NCBI GenBank assembly: GCA_028023455.1
Contig: JAQFVV010000350.1
Location: forward strand, 778,157 to 842,156
Source: Epiperipatus broadwayi
Taxonomy: Eukaryota > Onychophora > Udeonychophora > Euonychophora > Peripatidae
DNA: 64,000 nucleotides
Reading direction: 5' to 3'
The notes beneath the pieces were generated by a model, which was not told where the DNA came from, did no database searches, and saw only the letters and a list, made by a program, of their open reading frames with translations. This document shows, one piece after another, positions 11,656 to 24,519 of the stretch. The first letter of the stretch is position 1, and every line of letters starts with the position of its first letter. The position numbers were made by a program, and so were the translations under genes.

Positions 11656-13684
11656 ATAATCATGAATGTTGACAGCAGATAATTCTTTCAAAACACATTT
11701 TTAATGGCAATGAAAATCGGAGGAGTAATGAACAGAAGAATAATTTTAATTATAAATTGCTCTTTATGAAGTTTTATTATTATAATAAGTCGACTTTTTA
11801 AGTGACATTAATTACGATGCTGCAAATTTGAATATTTATTTCTTTTCTAAGTACAAAACAATATGTTTGAATCAATCAGCAATTTAGAAAAACTATTCAA
11901 ATAAATAAATGACCTTGAGATGAATAGCTATATTATTTGTTTTAACATGAAACAATCTGAATATAGTTTTTTCCTTATGATAATTAAGGAATTGATTTAC
12001 ATAAATTGATTTTTTATTATAATTTTATAAGACAATTCTAAATAATTGTCACTGCTTTTTTAAATAGACAATACTTTTACAAAAGTTCATCATTTTATAT
12101 CTTAGCTTGATATAAATATATTGACTATTTTTAGTAACAGTAATTAGTATTAATAACTAATTAAAAGTCGGTTAAAACTTGCTGGAGATAGCCTTATAGT
12201 AAAAGTTCAGAATTTAGCTAATATTTATATAAAATGAAACAACATACTTTTCCTTACACCAATTCTCTTTTTCTTTGGCTTCTTTTGAAATACATTATAA
12301 TTTTTTTAGCATTCTTTTAAACTTATTCTTTGAGGAATTAGTTGAACATATGCTTTCAAGAGAAATATTGCATGGCAAAATAAAATATAAAACTAAACTT
12401 TTTAAATTGACTTTAAGAAAAAAATAATAATTATAAAAATCAGTTAATTCAAAACCAAAGTGAAGTTAAAATTTTAATTATCTCTTTTTCTCTCTTTCTC
12501 TTATATTATTTAAAAGCTTATTTTTTAAGAATTAGAAACTGACTGAATGTACCCATTTTTTAAAAATACACTTAATAAATCTTTTCAACTTTCAGTATTT
12601 CATTTGCATGCACTAATCATCTATACACACACATGCATACTAAATATAACTATTTTTAATGCAATGAAAATAAATTGGTTATTGACTAATATTAAAAACT
12701 AATTTAAAATTAATACTAATCTTAATCAGTTATACTTATTATCTTTAAACTCCAATTTTAAATACCCTCACATAAATTGATATTTAATAAATCATAACTA
12801 TCACTTTAAAACTATTTAAAAAATAATAACTAAAAATCCTAACAAAATTAACTAACCATTTCAGACAACATAAAATAACTTTATCTATTACATCTATTTG
12901 AAATAGTGTAAGCTTTAGATTAACCTTTCTTTAGTTTCAAAATATTAATTTTATTTCATGCCAATATTAAACAATCTAAAATATCTTTTTAAATAACTGC
13001 TAACTAAATAGGCTAATTGAGTCACTTTAACCAATACCATTGAAGTATATAATTTAAGATTTTTATTATAATAGTACAGAGAAAAGAAATTTACGTATTA
13101 TAATCTTATATAAAAATTTTTTAATGCTTTAAAACATATATCTAACTCGTGGTTAAACATAAGATTACAATAAACATTATATATATATATATATAATGTT
13201 TAATTTTGTTCTACATTATATATCATCATATTTATGTAATTGTAAAATTGCTTTGATAATAGATTATTAAAGGATGATGGTTGTAATAATATATATTTTA
13301 AAAGCATAAAGCTAAACTAAAAATTATAATACATTATCAACTACTAATGTTACATACTGTAGTCAAATAGTTAATTTATAAAACTCCAAATGTAAATATC
13401 AATCACAGACCATTCTTGTTTTTATATATTGTAGTACAGAAGCAGATACAATGATGTTTATATTTAAAAAAAAATAAAATCATGGTATTGTTTTAAAGTT
13501 AGTAAACTTTTAAATTACACTTAAAACAACAGGCAAAGCTATTTAATTAAGATAGGCAAATAGGAAAAGCAATCTTTCCATAAATCTTTAACATTATTAG
13601 AATTATTGAGAGTTTGGGATGTTTTTTATTGCATTGATCATTATGAGCCAGATATCTGAAGGGATAATATTAATATTTGCCTTT
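11656..13684. other. AT-rich non-coding stretch
   Basis: No supported gene. A short TA-centred hairpin (AAACATTATATA...TATATAATGTTT) lies at about 13173-13202. Confidence 0.45.
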
Positions 13685-13900
13685 GATAGAATAACTCAGT
13701 TGGTAGAGTGTTTGCCTTAAATTCAATATTCAAGAATCTAAAGGTGCGAGTTCAACCTCTAAGTGAATATTGCCACTGTACATATAGGCCAGCAACACCC
13801 GAAGAAGAGTCGAGAATAATACTACTCGAAACGTGTAATTACTAACCTGTATTGTCTATTTGTGTGTTATTACTAACAAGTTGTTTGTATTTGGAAAGTT
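13685..13900 (+). mobile_element. tRNA-derived SINE with hammerhead-like 3' part
   Basis: The 5' part resembles a tRNA: A-box-like TAACTCAGTTGG at 13692 and B-box-like GAGTTCAACCTC at 13749, in the correct order for an internal pol III promoter. After it comes non-tRNA sequence with a hammerhead-like core (13799-13835). The 3' limit is uncertain; I place it near 13900. tRNA-promoter elements carrying hammerhead ribozymes are known in schistosomes (the Sm-alpha family), and this could be an analogous composite. Boundaries and target duplication were not resolved. Confidence 0.55.
13799..13835 (+). ncRNA. Hammerhead-ribozyme-like core (degenerate)
   Basis: CCGAAGA (consensus CUGANGA, one change), a stem II formed by GAGT/ACTC around a 13-base loop, then GAAACGTG (consensus GAAAC.UH). 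The base at the cleavage position reads G, which should impair activity. Confidence 0.4.
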
Positions 13901-15403
13901 TACATAAAGTTTAAAATTTTCTATACATTCAACATTCACTCATAAATGATGGCAATAGTCCAACATATCACATCTAATAATATTAAGTTTTGTGGCAAAC
14001 ACATTCTGGTTTATTTGGTGTAGATTAGAACCTAGATTGTAAATGTAGGTAAAAATATCAGATTTTATTTTATTATACAGTTCAATTTGTATAATTTAAT
14101 ATTAATTTCAACTGTTCAGAGAATATATAAAAATGAGGCTAAGAAATCATTAATCAAGTGTTATGAGAATATATTTGCTACTATGTTATTAATAAACCAC
14201 AAATCATCAAAACTATAGAAGCTTCTATGACTAAAAACATTATGTTTTAAAGTACAATTATTTAATCAAATATTATTCTTCGATAACTTCGATTCTTAAA
14301 TTAATTTTTGCAACCTACAATCATAATTTGAACTTTTCTTACTTTTCAATTTAAAGTTTAGCTTTATCATCAACCTCTTTCACTGATGATTTATATATAA
14401 ATAATAAAAATGAATTAAAATACACTGCTTATCTTAAGTTGTTTACTAGGCCAACTATTTTAACTAATATTTATATAAATACTGTAATATTTGTAAAAAA
14501 TGATAATGATTTTAAAGCTTCGTACATTTTTTATTTGAAAAAATAATTCTTTATTGTTATATGCAAACAATAACAAACATTATTTTACTTAATTAATTAA
14601 CGTTGTTTTCTGAACTTATATTAATTACATTCTTTACAGTCGTTACTTTATTTTTAATTGCATTAACTATTTAAATCTTTTTAAAAGCAATAAAAGAATA
14701 AGTTTGTGAAATGTAAACTGTATGACTTGTGATTATTTTCAATATAAGTTTAGAATTTTCATTGATTTTACTCATATCTTACACTTTTAATTTAACAAAT
14801 TAATGGATTTGCTGTAAACAAAAACAGGTTAATTATTCTTTAAAAATTAAATTATGTAGTAGGTTTTGAGATTTCTAATTAACTGTAATAAATGAAATAA
14901 AGTTACAAAAACCTAGAATGACATTAAATTAAAAAGATAAAACTTTGAAGTAAAAAATAAATAAATCATTATTTGTATACGCACGCAGTTTTATTTTATA
15001 AATTAAGTAAGAGGACTATAATATATCAGATATAATATTATGGTGTTATGCGATGTATATATACTTCATGAAATTGCATTATTTTGTTTTGCACTATATT
15101 TACCCAAAATAAATAGTTTATAATTCATTAGTAAATATCACCTCTATCAAATAAATATTTTGCAAATGTCTTTACGAATTCTCCCAATTTATAACTTAAG
15201 AAGCGCCACGTGATCATAAATATAATAGAACCTCCATATTTGCGATATTTTATAGCAAGACTCATTAATATATATAAAAACCAACTAAACTTTTTTGCAT
15301 GTGAAAGTTTGTTAATGATTTAGTTATCTTCCACTTATTAGTTGACAAACTAAGATTTTTTTTTAAAAAAAAAATCTAAATTCACTATAGTACTACGGAC
15401 ATG
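13901..15403. other. AT-rich non-coding stretch
   Basis: Nothing recognised apart from ordinary AT-rich sequence. Confidence 0.45.
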
Positions 15404-15437
15404 TAATAGATTACCTTTTTTTTTATCATATGTCAAA

Positions 15438-15509
15438 TGCGTTGACCGGGAAGCGAACCCGGGCCAGCTGCTTGGAAGGCAGCTATGCTAACCGCTAGGC
15501 CACAAACGC
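15438..15509 (-). tRNA. tRNA-Gly(UCC)-like gene or SINE body
   Basis: The minus strand folds as a tRNA: acceptor GCGTTTG with TCAACGC (one mismatch and one wobble), A box TGGCCTAGCGG, anticodon arm GCTGC-CTTCCAA-GCAGC giving anticodon UCC (glycine), and a TΨC arm CCGGG-TTCGCTT-CCCGG. Position 58, normally A, is C here, and this neighbour-shared oddity together with an A-rich tail points to a SINE-like retrocopy rather than a housekeeping gene. A functional tRNA cannot be excluded. Confidence 0.6.
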
Positions 15510-15543
15510 TTGACTAATATATTACTATTTTTCATGTGTCAAA

Positions 15544-15615
15544 ACATCAGCCGGGAAGCGAACCCGGGACAACTGCTTGTAAGGCAGCTGTTGCTGACCA
15601 CTCTACCACCAACGC
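15544..15615 (-). pseudogene. tRNA-Gly-derived pseudogene, anticodon UAC
   Basis: A second tRNA-like body with GCGTTGGTGG start and TΨC arm identical to its neighbour, but the anticodon loop CTTACAA would read UAC and the acceptor 3' strand (CTGATGT) no longer pairs with the 5' strand. It shares the C at position 58. Confidence 0.75.
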
Positions 15616-15631
15616 TTGACTAATAGATTAC

Positions 15632-18600
15632 TATTTAAAATTCTAAACAATGCTGAAAGCAATTTTATCTTTTTGTTGTTTCATTATAATTATACAATTA
15701 TTATTTTCTTTTTCTTCCTGATTTTACCATAAGAAATTTAAAGAAAAGAAAACTAAAATACAAAAGTCAGTGACCATTTTTAATATTATAAATTTGAAAA
15801 AAAAAAAAAGTACTTAAGCGTTGAATTGTATATATTTAAATGAATATATGCATATATTTTGCAAATACAATGTTGATAAAAATGATAATGATGAAATGAA
15901 AAAAAATACAATATCTAAATAATATTAAGCTGATTAAACACATAGTCCACATACCAATATTTAAATTGTCTTGTTTATAAATTTTTATTTTATTTATTAT
16001 TATTTGGATAATGAATAGTTAAATTAGCAATTATTAATACTGTAGATGCCACAATTTTGCTGCACATATTATTTCACATAATACACCAAAAATTTATATT
16101 ATAAAAATATATGCCAATTGATTTTAAATTAAAACCTGATATATTCAAAATTGTAAATTCAAGCAATTATTATTTAATAGTTACTACTACTACTAATAAT
16201 AATAATCAATTGTAAGGATGGATGTTACTTAAAATAAATGGTTGATAATTTATTTACTCGACTTCACAATATACATCATCATTTGTAGTACGATATAATT
16301 TAAAAAACAAAAAAACAAAACAAACAACAATTTGATATAGACAGTTATTGAAGAATAAATTATTCAAAAACTTACAGATAAATAGAAACAACATACTCAT
16401 CATTATGCACAAAGATTAAAAATTCAAAAATAGAAAAATATTAATATAAAAATAATATTCAATTAACTAAAAATTAGAATAAATATAGTTCCCAGCAAAT
16501 AAAAAAAAGTAGAATAATTGATAAAGTCAGTAAGGGAAAAAGCACAATTTTTAAAAAAAAAAAAATTCTAGAACAAAAATATATTCTTAACCCGATCATT
16601 CTTCATAAAATAAAAATGATAGATTAATCCAAGATTTGAAAATAAAATTAAAAACTAATTAAAGCTTTTTATAAATCCCTTGTGTATTTTCTGGATGAAT
16701 GAGTAATGTTCATATAAAAGTGTTAATTTATAACCACAATAAGTAAACAAATGATAATGATAAATTATACCAATTGTATAACACGACTGTACAGATTAAT
16801 GATCACAGAAAATATACATCTAAAATTTTTTAACTGAATAATTTTGAATTAATTTTAACTTAAATGCTGTTAAAATATATCTCTTTGAAGCTACAAAAAG
16901 TAATGTAACAAATAGACAACATGTTTCCTATATGTTCCATTCCATCTTAGTCATGCACAAATGAGAGCAAACAGAGAGAATAAATTTACTAATAAAATAA
17001 TGAATATTATGAGCTCACCATTAAAAATATATCTATCTATGCAAAAGTTGCTTTATACAAAATGCTAATTATGACAAGAATGATATATTACTATTTACAA
17101 AGAAATTTATTAGCTTTAGCCATACACTATTTACAAAACTTCTCTGGGATAAAAGTCAATCTCAATTAGAAGGATTCATTATTACATATAATGATCTTGA
17201 ACATCATTTAATAAGACTATTTAGAATACAAAAAATCATTTAAAATTTTAGCATGTGCAGGGTCCTTATCTTAAAATAGCTTTTAAAATCACTTCAACAG
17301 ACAAATTACCTCCAATTACTAGTTATTTGAAATCCCCCAGAGACCCATTCTTGAAATAATAAATCTTGTTTTTTTCCTGAAAAAAATATCTTATCTGGAT
17401 ATTCACAATCAGGAAAAATCCATGCTTAACAACTAAAACAATTATGTCACAAATTTAGATATTGATCATTTGAACCTAAGATTGTTGATTGCCTTATAAA
17501 AATAAACATAGAGGTCTTACCTATCAAAAATTTGTACAAATATAGAAGACATTCAGATATTTGAAGACTATAGTAATCTCTACCAAAAAATATCAAACAC
17601 AATTTTATATTTTTCTGTCTTATTCCACTCTTGACAAGATTAGGACTGTGATACTAGCTATAATTAAGAACAAAATATAAATATTAAATATCTCTTTGAA
17701 AACTTAGGTAATGGTTTTTCTTCATGTGTAGGTGCTAGCATATTTGCATGCAATAACATCCAGTGCTTACCCAACTACATTTAGAAATAATCTTGAAAAA
17801 ATTAGAGAGACAAAAAAGTTGCAGAATACAAAATATACATAGAAACCTCACCAATTCTCCCTCAATCTTCAAAACTATGCCATATCACACATAAGTAATT
17901 TATGTGAACCATATAAATCTCAGGCTTTGCACATATAATTATGATATGTATGCAACGATTGGATATTTTATTTATTTAATTTTTAGTTGTATTTAACATT
18001 CGATATTACATGTGGACAAAGCAATTTAAACAAATGTAATGAATTTTTTTCAAAGAGTGAACAAATAAAGTACCTTTAAAAACAATTAGACCACAGGCAA
18101 TGCATAATATTTCCAGTCAGTTTTGGAAAACTGATCTCAGTTTAAATCAGAATAACCTAAGCTGATTTATCACCAACTAATTTTACAAAAATAAAAATTT
18201 TAATATCAGTCTTTAATTATTTTTGTCAGAGATTCATTGCAGTCAGTTTTATTAAAACTTCATTTTATTTACTTATATTAAACTTAGATCAAAAGATAAA
18301 TCCCTCAGCTAAATGTTCAATGACTTTTGCAAAAACTCAAACTCGACGAAAAGTTAAGATTGTCAAAGTCAGATGATTCGAATTCAGTTTTGCATTCTCT
18401 AATTAAGATTAAATATCATTTGTCAATAATATTACATAAATAATTAGGTTAATTACAGGTTGAGTATAAAAATAAAATTATAATTTTGCTTGTAATCTGG
18501 AAAAAAAGTCTATTATTGAAGATTTATATTCTAAATTTGTTTTATTTTTTTAATTCTAAGTAATTAAACTGCTGACAATTGACAATAGAAATAAATTTTT

Positions 18601-19062
18601 TATGCTGCTATTCACTATTAAATAATGACATACATTTAGTATTATTTTTTAAAAGGTTCAAAAATAATTTTCAGAAATTACATCTAGAAAAAATAATCAG
18701 AATAGATGGAACAATAACACAAATAGAATAATGCATTTTATATAAATAGAATGAAAAAAAAAATCATTTCTTTATAAACCTTATTTATATCTATTTTATA
18801 TATAGCACACGCACAGAGAAAATTGAGTCTTATTAATATAAAAGTTAATACCAATTTATTAAAACTTAAACTTCTAAACTCAAAATCAAGATAACCTGTA
18901 AAGATCTTTGATAATAAATGATCCCTCAGAGTACAACTTGCTACAAAAAAATGCTTGCTATTAACTAAATGCAGATTCTCGAGTTCTTTCTGAAGTTTTA
19001 AAGGTGCTAAGCAGCACAAACTTATAATATCTACAATATTATTTTTGTCAGTGCAGCCATTT
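15632..19062. other. AT-rich non-coding stretch
   Basis: About 3.4 kb in which I find no gene. A minus-strand ORF at 18738-19076 lies just past the LINE 3' tail and has no recognisable domain, so it is not called. Confidence 0.45.
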
Positions 19063-19427
19063 ATCATCATCATCAACTATTATAAATCCACTGCAGGATG
19101 AAGGTCTCTCCAAGTTTAACCCATCTCTAATCTTTAGCTTTTCTTCTCCACATCATCCCTACACACTTTCTTATTTCATCCATCCATCTCACATGTGGTC
19201 TGTTTCTGGGTCTTTTACAATCTCTTGAAATCCAGTTTAGAATTTTAATTGTCCATATATTATCATCTCTTTCAGCAATATGTACATCCCAACTCCACTT
19301 CAGTCTTTTAATTTTTTTCAATGAAATCAATAACACCTGTTTGTTCTCTTACCCATATATTGCATTTTCGATCACTTCTTGTTACTCCCAACATGCATCT
19401 CTCCATACTTCTTTGAGTGGTCTAAAG
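19063..19427 (-). mobile_element. RTE-like LINE, 3' part
   Basis: Minus strand encodes the C-terminal tail typical of RTE-like LINE proteins: SWDVHIAERDDNIWTIKIL, then DCKRPRNRPHVRWMDEIRK and LGETFILQW, ending with TAG at 19077. It is followed by a short TGA-repeat tail (19063-19076), as many RTE elements have. The 5' continuation is on the other side of the hAT insertion, from 23106 on. Stops are present, so it is non-functional. Confidence 0.8.
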
Positions 19428-22400
19428 CAGTGGTCTTCAACTTCCAGGCCATGGACCAGCACTAGGCCACAGAAGTTTTCTGCTGGTCCATGCTGGATTG
19501 CCAAGAAAGTTTGTAATAACAAAATAATAAGATTTTAAACTTTTAATTAATATAAACAATTTTTATTTATTTTTTCATCGCAATTGCTTAAATAAAATTA
19601 ATTATAAATCAAAATTTTATTTAAATTATTAGATTATACTATAATTACTAAATAATAATCAAAGGAATTTATCTGAAAATGCAATCTTTAAAAGACAAAG
19701 CATCAATCTTGTGAGAATTGCACCACTCTTTACCTTACACATCATTTTCTATATCTAATAGAAATTTCTGTATTGCATCAGGTCATTTATTGTTCACATG
19801 TAGCAAAATTTTTTATTGCATTTGTATTATCTTTTTATTTTGTGTGTGACATTTTTTTTTGAAATTGTAAATTTCACAAAATGGAGACAAAAAAAAGTTA
19901 AACAGTAAAATTTTTTGGCCTTCTTAAGAAGAGACAAGGATAATATTCCAGTAAAAAGAGATGCTGATACTAAAAGTATGCCAAGTACTAGTGTTTCAAC
20001 TCTTGAAGAAATGAGGAAAAAGAGATATGTCAATACTTCAGAATGTGCAGGAAAAAACAAAAAGGTCATTTTATTAAAAATTACAATAAGGAGTATTTAA
20101 AACTTGGTTTCATAGTTGCTCCTGACAGTGAACTATCACCATGGCCTTTGTGTGTAGTATGTTCTGAAATTTTGTCAAATGAAGCTATGAAACCTTTCAA
20201 ACTTGCACGTCACTTGCATTCAAAGGATGGAGAACTTATGCATAAACCATTAGACTTTTTTGAAAGATTACATGATCAAATGAAAATTCAGAAAAATAAA
20301 ATGAGTATGATGATGACTAATGACAAATCACTGCTTTAAGCATCTTATTTAGTTGCTCTTTGAATAGCTAAAACAAAAAAACCATTTACAATTGGAGAGG
20401 AATTAATAAAGCCTTGCATCTTGGATGTTGTACAAGAAATTTTGGGTTCCCAAGCTGCTAAAAAACTAAACCCTGTATCACTTTCAGATACTACTATTAG
20501 AAGAAGAATTGCTGATATGGCCACAGATATTGAAGAACAAGTTATAGAGGGCATTAAAAAATTGAAATGTTTTGCGATTCAGCTTGATGAATCAACTGAT
20601 GTGAGTAATCACACTATTCTACTCTGCTTTGTGAGATATAATGAAGATAAAGACTTAAGGGAAGAACTTCTTTGTTACCTTGATTTACCTGCATGAACTA
20701 CTGGTTCATGAGATATTTAATGTTATTGATGAGTATTTTTAAGCACAAGGTTTGGACGAGTTAATGTATAGGAGTATGTATGGATGGTGCGGCTAGCATG
20801 ACTGGATGTTGCTCAGTAGTAGTTATAAAAATAAAGAAAGATGCACACCTGGACATTTTGTTCACTCACTGAATGATCCACTGAGAACAACTAGCTGCAA
20901 AGAAGCTTTCTACTGAATTAAATATTGAAATGAATGGTGCTGTTAAAATTATTAATGAAATTCGTAGTCAAGCAAAGAATTCCAGATTATTCACAATATT
21001 GTGTGAGAGCATGGAATCACACCACTATCATCTTCTACATGCAGAAGTAAGGTGGTTATCAAAAGGAAGAGTTCTAGCACATCTTTTCAAACTTAGAGAA
21101 GTAAAACAGTTTTTACTAGAGTGGAAATCAGACCTAGTAGAACCTTTGTTGAATGATGAGTGACTGGCTAAACTTGCATACTTAGCAGGTATATTTGACC
21201 TTCTTAACATACTTAATCTTTCTCTCCAGGGACCTTGTACAAAAATTTTTATATTGAGAAAATAAAATGGACACATTTAGAAAAAAGCTGTCATTTTGGG
21301 ATAGTCACATACAACAAAAAGATATAGATATGTTTCCACTTTTAGGAAAATTTTTGACTTCTTTTGATATCAACCAGAAAGTCATATTCTACATAATTAG
21401 TCAGCATTTAAGAGCGTTAGCTGAAAACTTTGATAATTATTTTCCTGAAAGTGAGGATCCTCTTAAAGGTAATCTCTGGATTAATAACCCTTTTTTGGAA
21501 GATGTAAGCTCTTGTGCACTTGAATCTCATGAAAAAGAAAATCTGATTGAATTGTCATCTGATCTCACTCTGGTGTCCAGACATAAAATGCAATCATTAT
21601 CTCAATTTTGGCTATTATTTGAAAAAGAATATCCAACTTTTATTTACAAAACTATCAAATTATTAATGATTTTTTCAACCTCATATTTATGCGAGAAAAT
21701 ATTTTCAGCAATGTCTATAATAAAAAATAAACAAAGAAATAGAATGGATGTTAAAGCAGCACTTTGTCTTTCTGAAACAACGTTACAGCCACACATATCA
21801 AATTTAATAACAAAAAAAAAAAAAAAACAACAGCAGATGTCACATTAGGTAGGTAAAAAAAAAATTAGAATTTAGATTTTTTTGTACATAAAATATTACA
21901 TACAATAGTTTTTATTTCTATGTTAGATAAAGCTGTAGAATTTTTTAAATGCAGTTTAATATGATAAAATTTTTGCCCTAATTACTATATTTATAAACCT
22001 TTTTTAAGCTGATTGTTTCTTTTTTTAATTGGAATTTAAATGAATTATATATATGTAGTGATAAGAACACAACCACCCACCTGAATGGAAGGAGTCACTC
22101 AGTATGTAGTTGAACCAATATATAACAGAACTCATCAACCACATAAATTGTAATCACTCATGTGCTGGGTATCCATTTGATTTACAGATATATTTGACTG
22201 TTCATTTCAACACTTTCTTTATAATTTCTAGTAATTATTATAATCATCATCAGATCTTAAGGAATCATAATTTTAATCTTTAACTGTAAAAGGCCAGTTG
22301 ACTACCTGAAAATATTTTAATTCTACAGATGATTGATGATAATTTCACTTCATTGAGAACATAAATCTATTATCTTTTTTTTTCTTTTAAGAAAAATGAT

Positions 22401-23105
22401 ATCTTTATAATGATTGTTTTATTTCTATGTGACTATTTACCAAAACAACTTTTCAGCTCAATTTTTTCAGTGGCTTTACAGGTGGTCCTCAGGTGATTTC
22501 AAGAGTAAACAACTAATGCGATCTGGTGTTATTTTAATCTTATTTTTACCTAATTAAAAAAAAAAAGAAACAGAACAAAAACAAAAACTAATCAATCATA
22601 CATAAATTAATTTGTTTTTCTAGTTATCACAGATGTTTATGGGGGGGGGGAAGGTAGAATCAAATTTTTTATTATTTTTCGAAAAAAATTCAAAATTTAT
22701 ATTAAAAAAAAGTTTTTTATTATACAAACTCCATATATATATATAATTTTATCTTGTATATTTAACATTAAATACAGATATTTCCCAACATTCAGGTGAA
22801 TACCATTTTATTCTTGCATGTTTTAACAATGAAACAATAAAAATAGCAATGCAGGCACATTAATGAGAATGATTGTTATTGTACTGTTTTCTGTACTTGA
22901 GAAAGTATTCAGCATGTGAAGGTAAGCAACACCATTACAATACACAGTAACTAATGTATTGTTTTGGTCAGTTATAACAATTATGCTCATCTAAGGCTAA
23001 GCAGTTTAAATCTTTAAGAAAATTTATCTGTAGACTTCTGCCGGTCTGTGAAATCTTATCCTTATTTTTGCCCATCCACAGATGTGAAAAGGTTGAAGAC
23101 CACTG
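19428..23105 (+). mobile_element. Complete, decayed hAT transposon (SCAND3/ZBED-type)
   Basis: CAGTGGTCTTCAAC at 19428 is matched by GTTGAAGACCACTG ending at 23105. Flanking 8-bp target duplications are identical: GTCTAAAG at 19420-19427 and 23106-23113. At 3678 bp it contains one plus-strand transposase pseudogene (19881-21848) and about 1.25 kb of AT-rich 3' non-coding sequence, including a G run at 22640-22650. It interrupts an RTE-like LINE, so it is younger than that LINE. Termini differ from the hAT at 1496, so the two belong to separate families. Confidence 0.96.
19881..21848 (+). pseudogene. hAT transposase pseudogene, SCAND3/ZBED5-like
   Basis: Translated pieces in order: a zinc-finger segment CVVCSEILSNEAMKP followed by ARHLHSKD and KPLDFFER (about 20150-20270), RRRIADMATDIEEQV, the catalytic-core motif QLDESTDVSNHT (about 20580), a decayed MDGAASMTG motif (about 20780), EVRWLSKGRVLAHLF (about 21045), and the C-terminal dimerisation domain TSYLCEKIFSAMSIIKNK (about 21680). 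This order matches ZBED5/SCAND3-like hAT transposases of about 600 residues. At least five frameshifts or stops separate the pieces; the start at 19881 (METKK) is followed quickly by a stop. It ends at the TAG at 21848. Confidence 0.93.
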
Positions 23106-24030
23106 GTCTAAAGTCTCTATATTGCTCTTCTATTAAGCATCCAAGTATCAGATCCATAATTAAAAACTGATAAAACACATTTATTAAAAACCTTCCTTTT
23201 CAAACACATAGGCATATTTCCTTTTAGTATCAAGTTATTTCTATCAAAAGCATTCTAACCAAGTTTAATTATGCTATGATTAATTTTATCCATTATGTTT
23301 CCATCTGGATTAATAATCTGACCAAGGTATTTGTAGCTGTTAACTTCTTTTAACTCATCATAATCAATCTTTATTTTCATATTTTAAGAAAATCCATTAA
23401 ACATTACTTTAGTCTTTTTAACATTTATCTTTAGTCCTACTTTCATCTGATAACTTCTGAAACATTTCCTACAGCTCTAAATCATTATTTTCAAAAACAA
23501 CTACATCATCTGCAAAATCTAAATGACTTAAATAATTTCCACTTACTTTCACTCCTTTAGCTCCTCATTTTAATCCACAAAATATTTCTTACAGCACTGC
23601 TGTAAAATGTTTTGAAGATATGGAGTCACCCTGTCTTACACCCTTCTCAATATTGACTTTCCTAGTATCTTTATGTGATTTAATTGTTGCTGTTGCATTT
23701 TTATAAGTATTTTTTAAAATATGACAATATTCTGGATCTATACTTTGATGATCCAATGCTTTAATCACTGAAGAAATGTTTATAGAATCAAGTGCATTTT
23801 TGTAATCTATAAATCCAAAGCATAATAGTAACTCATATTCATTTGCCCTTTATGTAAAGATTCATATGGTATCAATGATAGATAAATTGCTTATTAACAT
23901 GCATCAGTTAGTGTGTTGATTTGATGCCTTTCTGAATTTATGACCCAAAAGCACCATGAACTTTTTTTTCTATTGTCTGATAATTATCAATTGAAATATT
24001 AATTGGATATTTTTGAAGGTAGGATGAATG
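23106..24030 (-). mobile_element. RTE-like LINE, reverse transcriptase part
   Basis: Minus-strand frames read FIDYKNALDSINISSVIKAL, YCHILKNTYKNATATIK, IEKGVRQGDSIS, DDVVVFENDD, VGLKINVKKTKVMFNG, YKYLGQIINPDGN and LKGNMPMCLKRKVF. These are reverse-transcriptase motifs of RTE-type LINEs, though the catalytic box is only partly readable. It joins the C-terminal part at 19063-19427 across the hAT insertion. It is 5'-truncated or decayed beyond recognition past about 24030, where a TA run begins. Several stops and shifts are present. Confidence 0.85.
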
Positions 24031-24519
24031 TTCAATATATATATATATATATATTGAAACAGACAGATCGAAGAACCGATCTTAGTTTCATGTGTTTTTT
24101 GAAGTATGGTAATTCGAACTACTATTTGCCCGCAATGAGATTTTTCTATTTCAAGTCACATAAAAATTGGGATATATTTTGTGTTTTGTAAAAAGATATG
24201 TAAAGATTCCGTGTATAAATATCACAAATCATGAAATAATATTCGTGTGTGCATGGTTTGTGAATTTATAGCAGCTTAATTTAAAAGTTTCATTGCGGGT
24301 GTATTTGTTTAAATTTTAACTTTTTAGAATTATACAAAGTCGTTTAAAAATACTGATCAAAAGTCACATTCCTTTGATCAGTGTTTTTAATTAAAATCTG
24401 TCTTGTACAAAGGTATAGAGTAATTAATTTGTATTTGAAAATCAGATAAGGAATTTATATTTTGTAATTACTTGGTCAATTTAAAATTGTGTATTAAAGT
24501 TAAAGATAGCTGAAAACGG

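Larger units (their letters stand above)
15404..15631 (-). mobile_element. Tandem pair of tRNA-Gly-derived SINE units
   Basis: Two units, each about 90-100 bp on the minus strand, sit between three copies of an 11-bp sequence: TAATAGATTAC (15404-15414), TAATATATTAC (15515-15525) and TAATAGATTAC (15621-15631). Each unit begins GTCAAGC, contains a tRNA-like body, ends TTTGACA and then an A-rich tail (seen as a T run on the plus strand at about 15415-15424). The middle copy suggests that one unit inserted into the target duplication of the other, or a dimer formed at the site. Confidence 0.75.

Noticed and set aside
18738-19076. 112-codon minus-strand ORF beginning with a methionine run
   Set aside because: The start lies in the TGA-repeat tail of the LINE and the rest has no recognisable domain; likely chance open frame.
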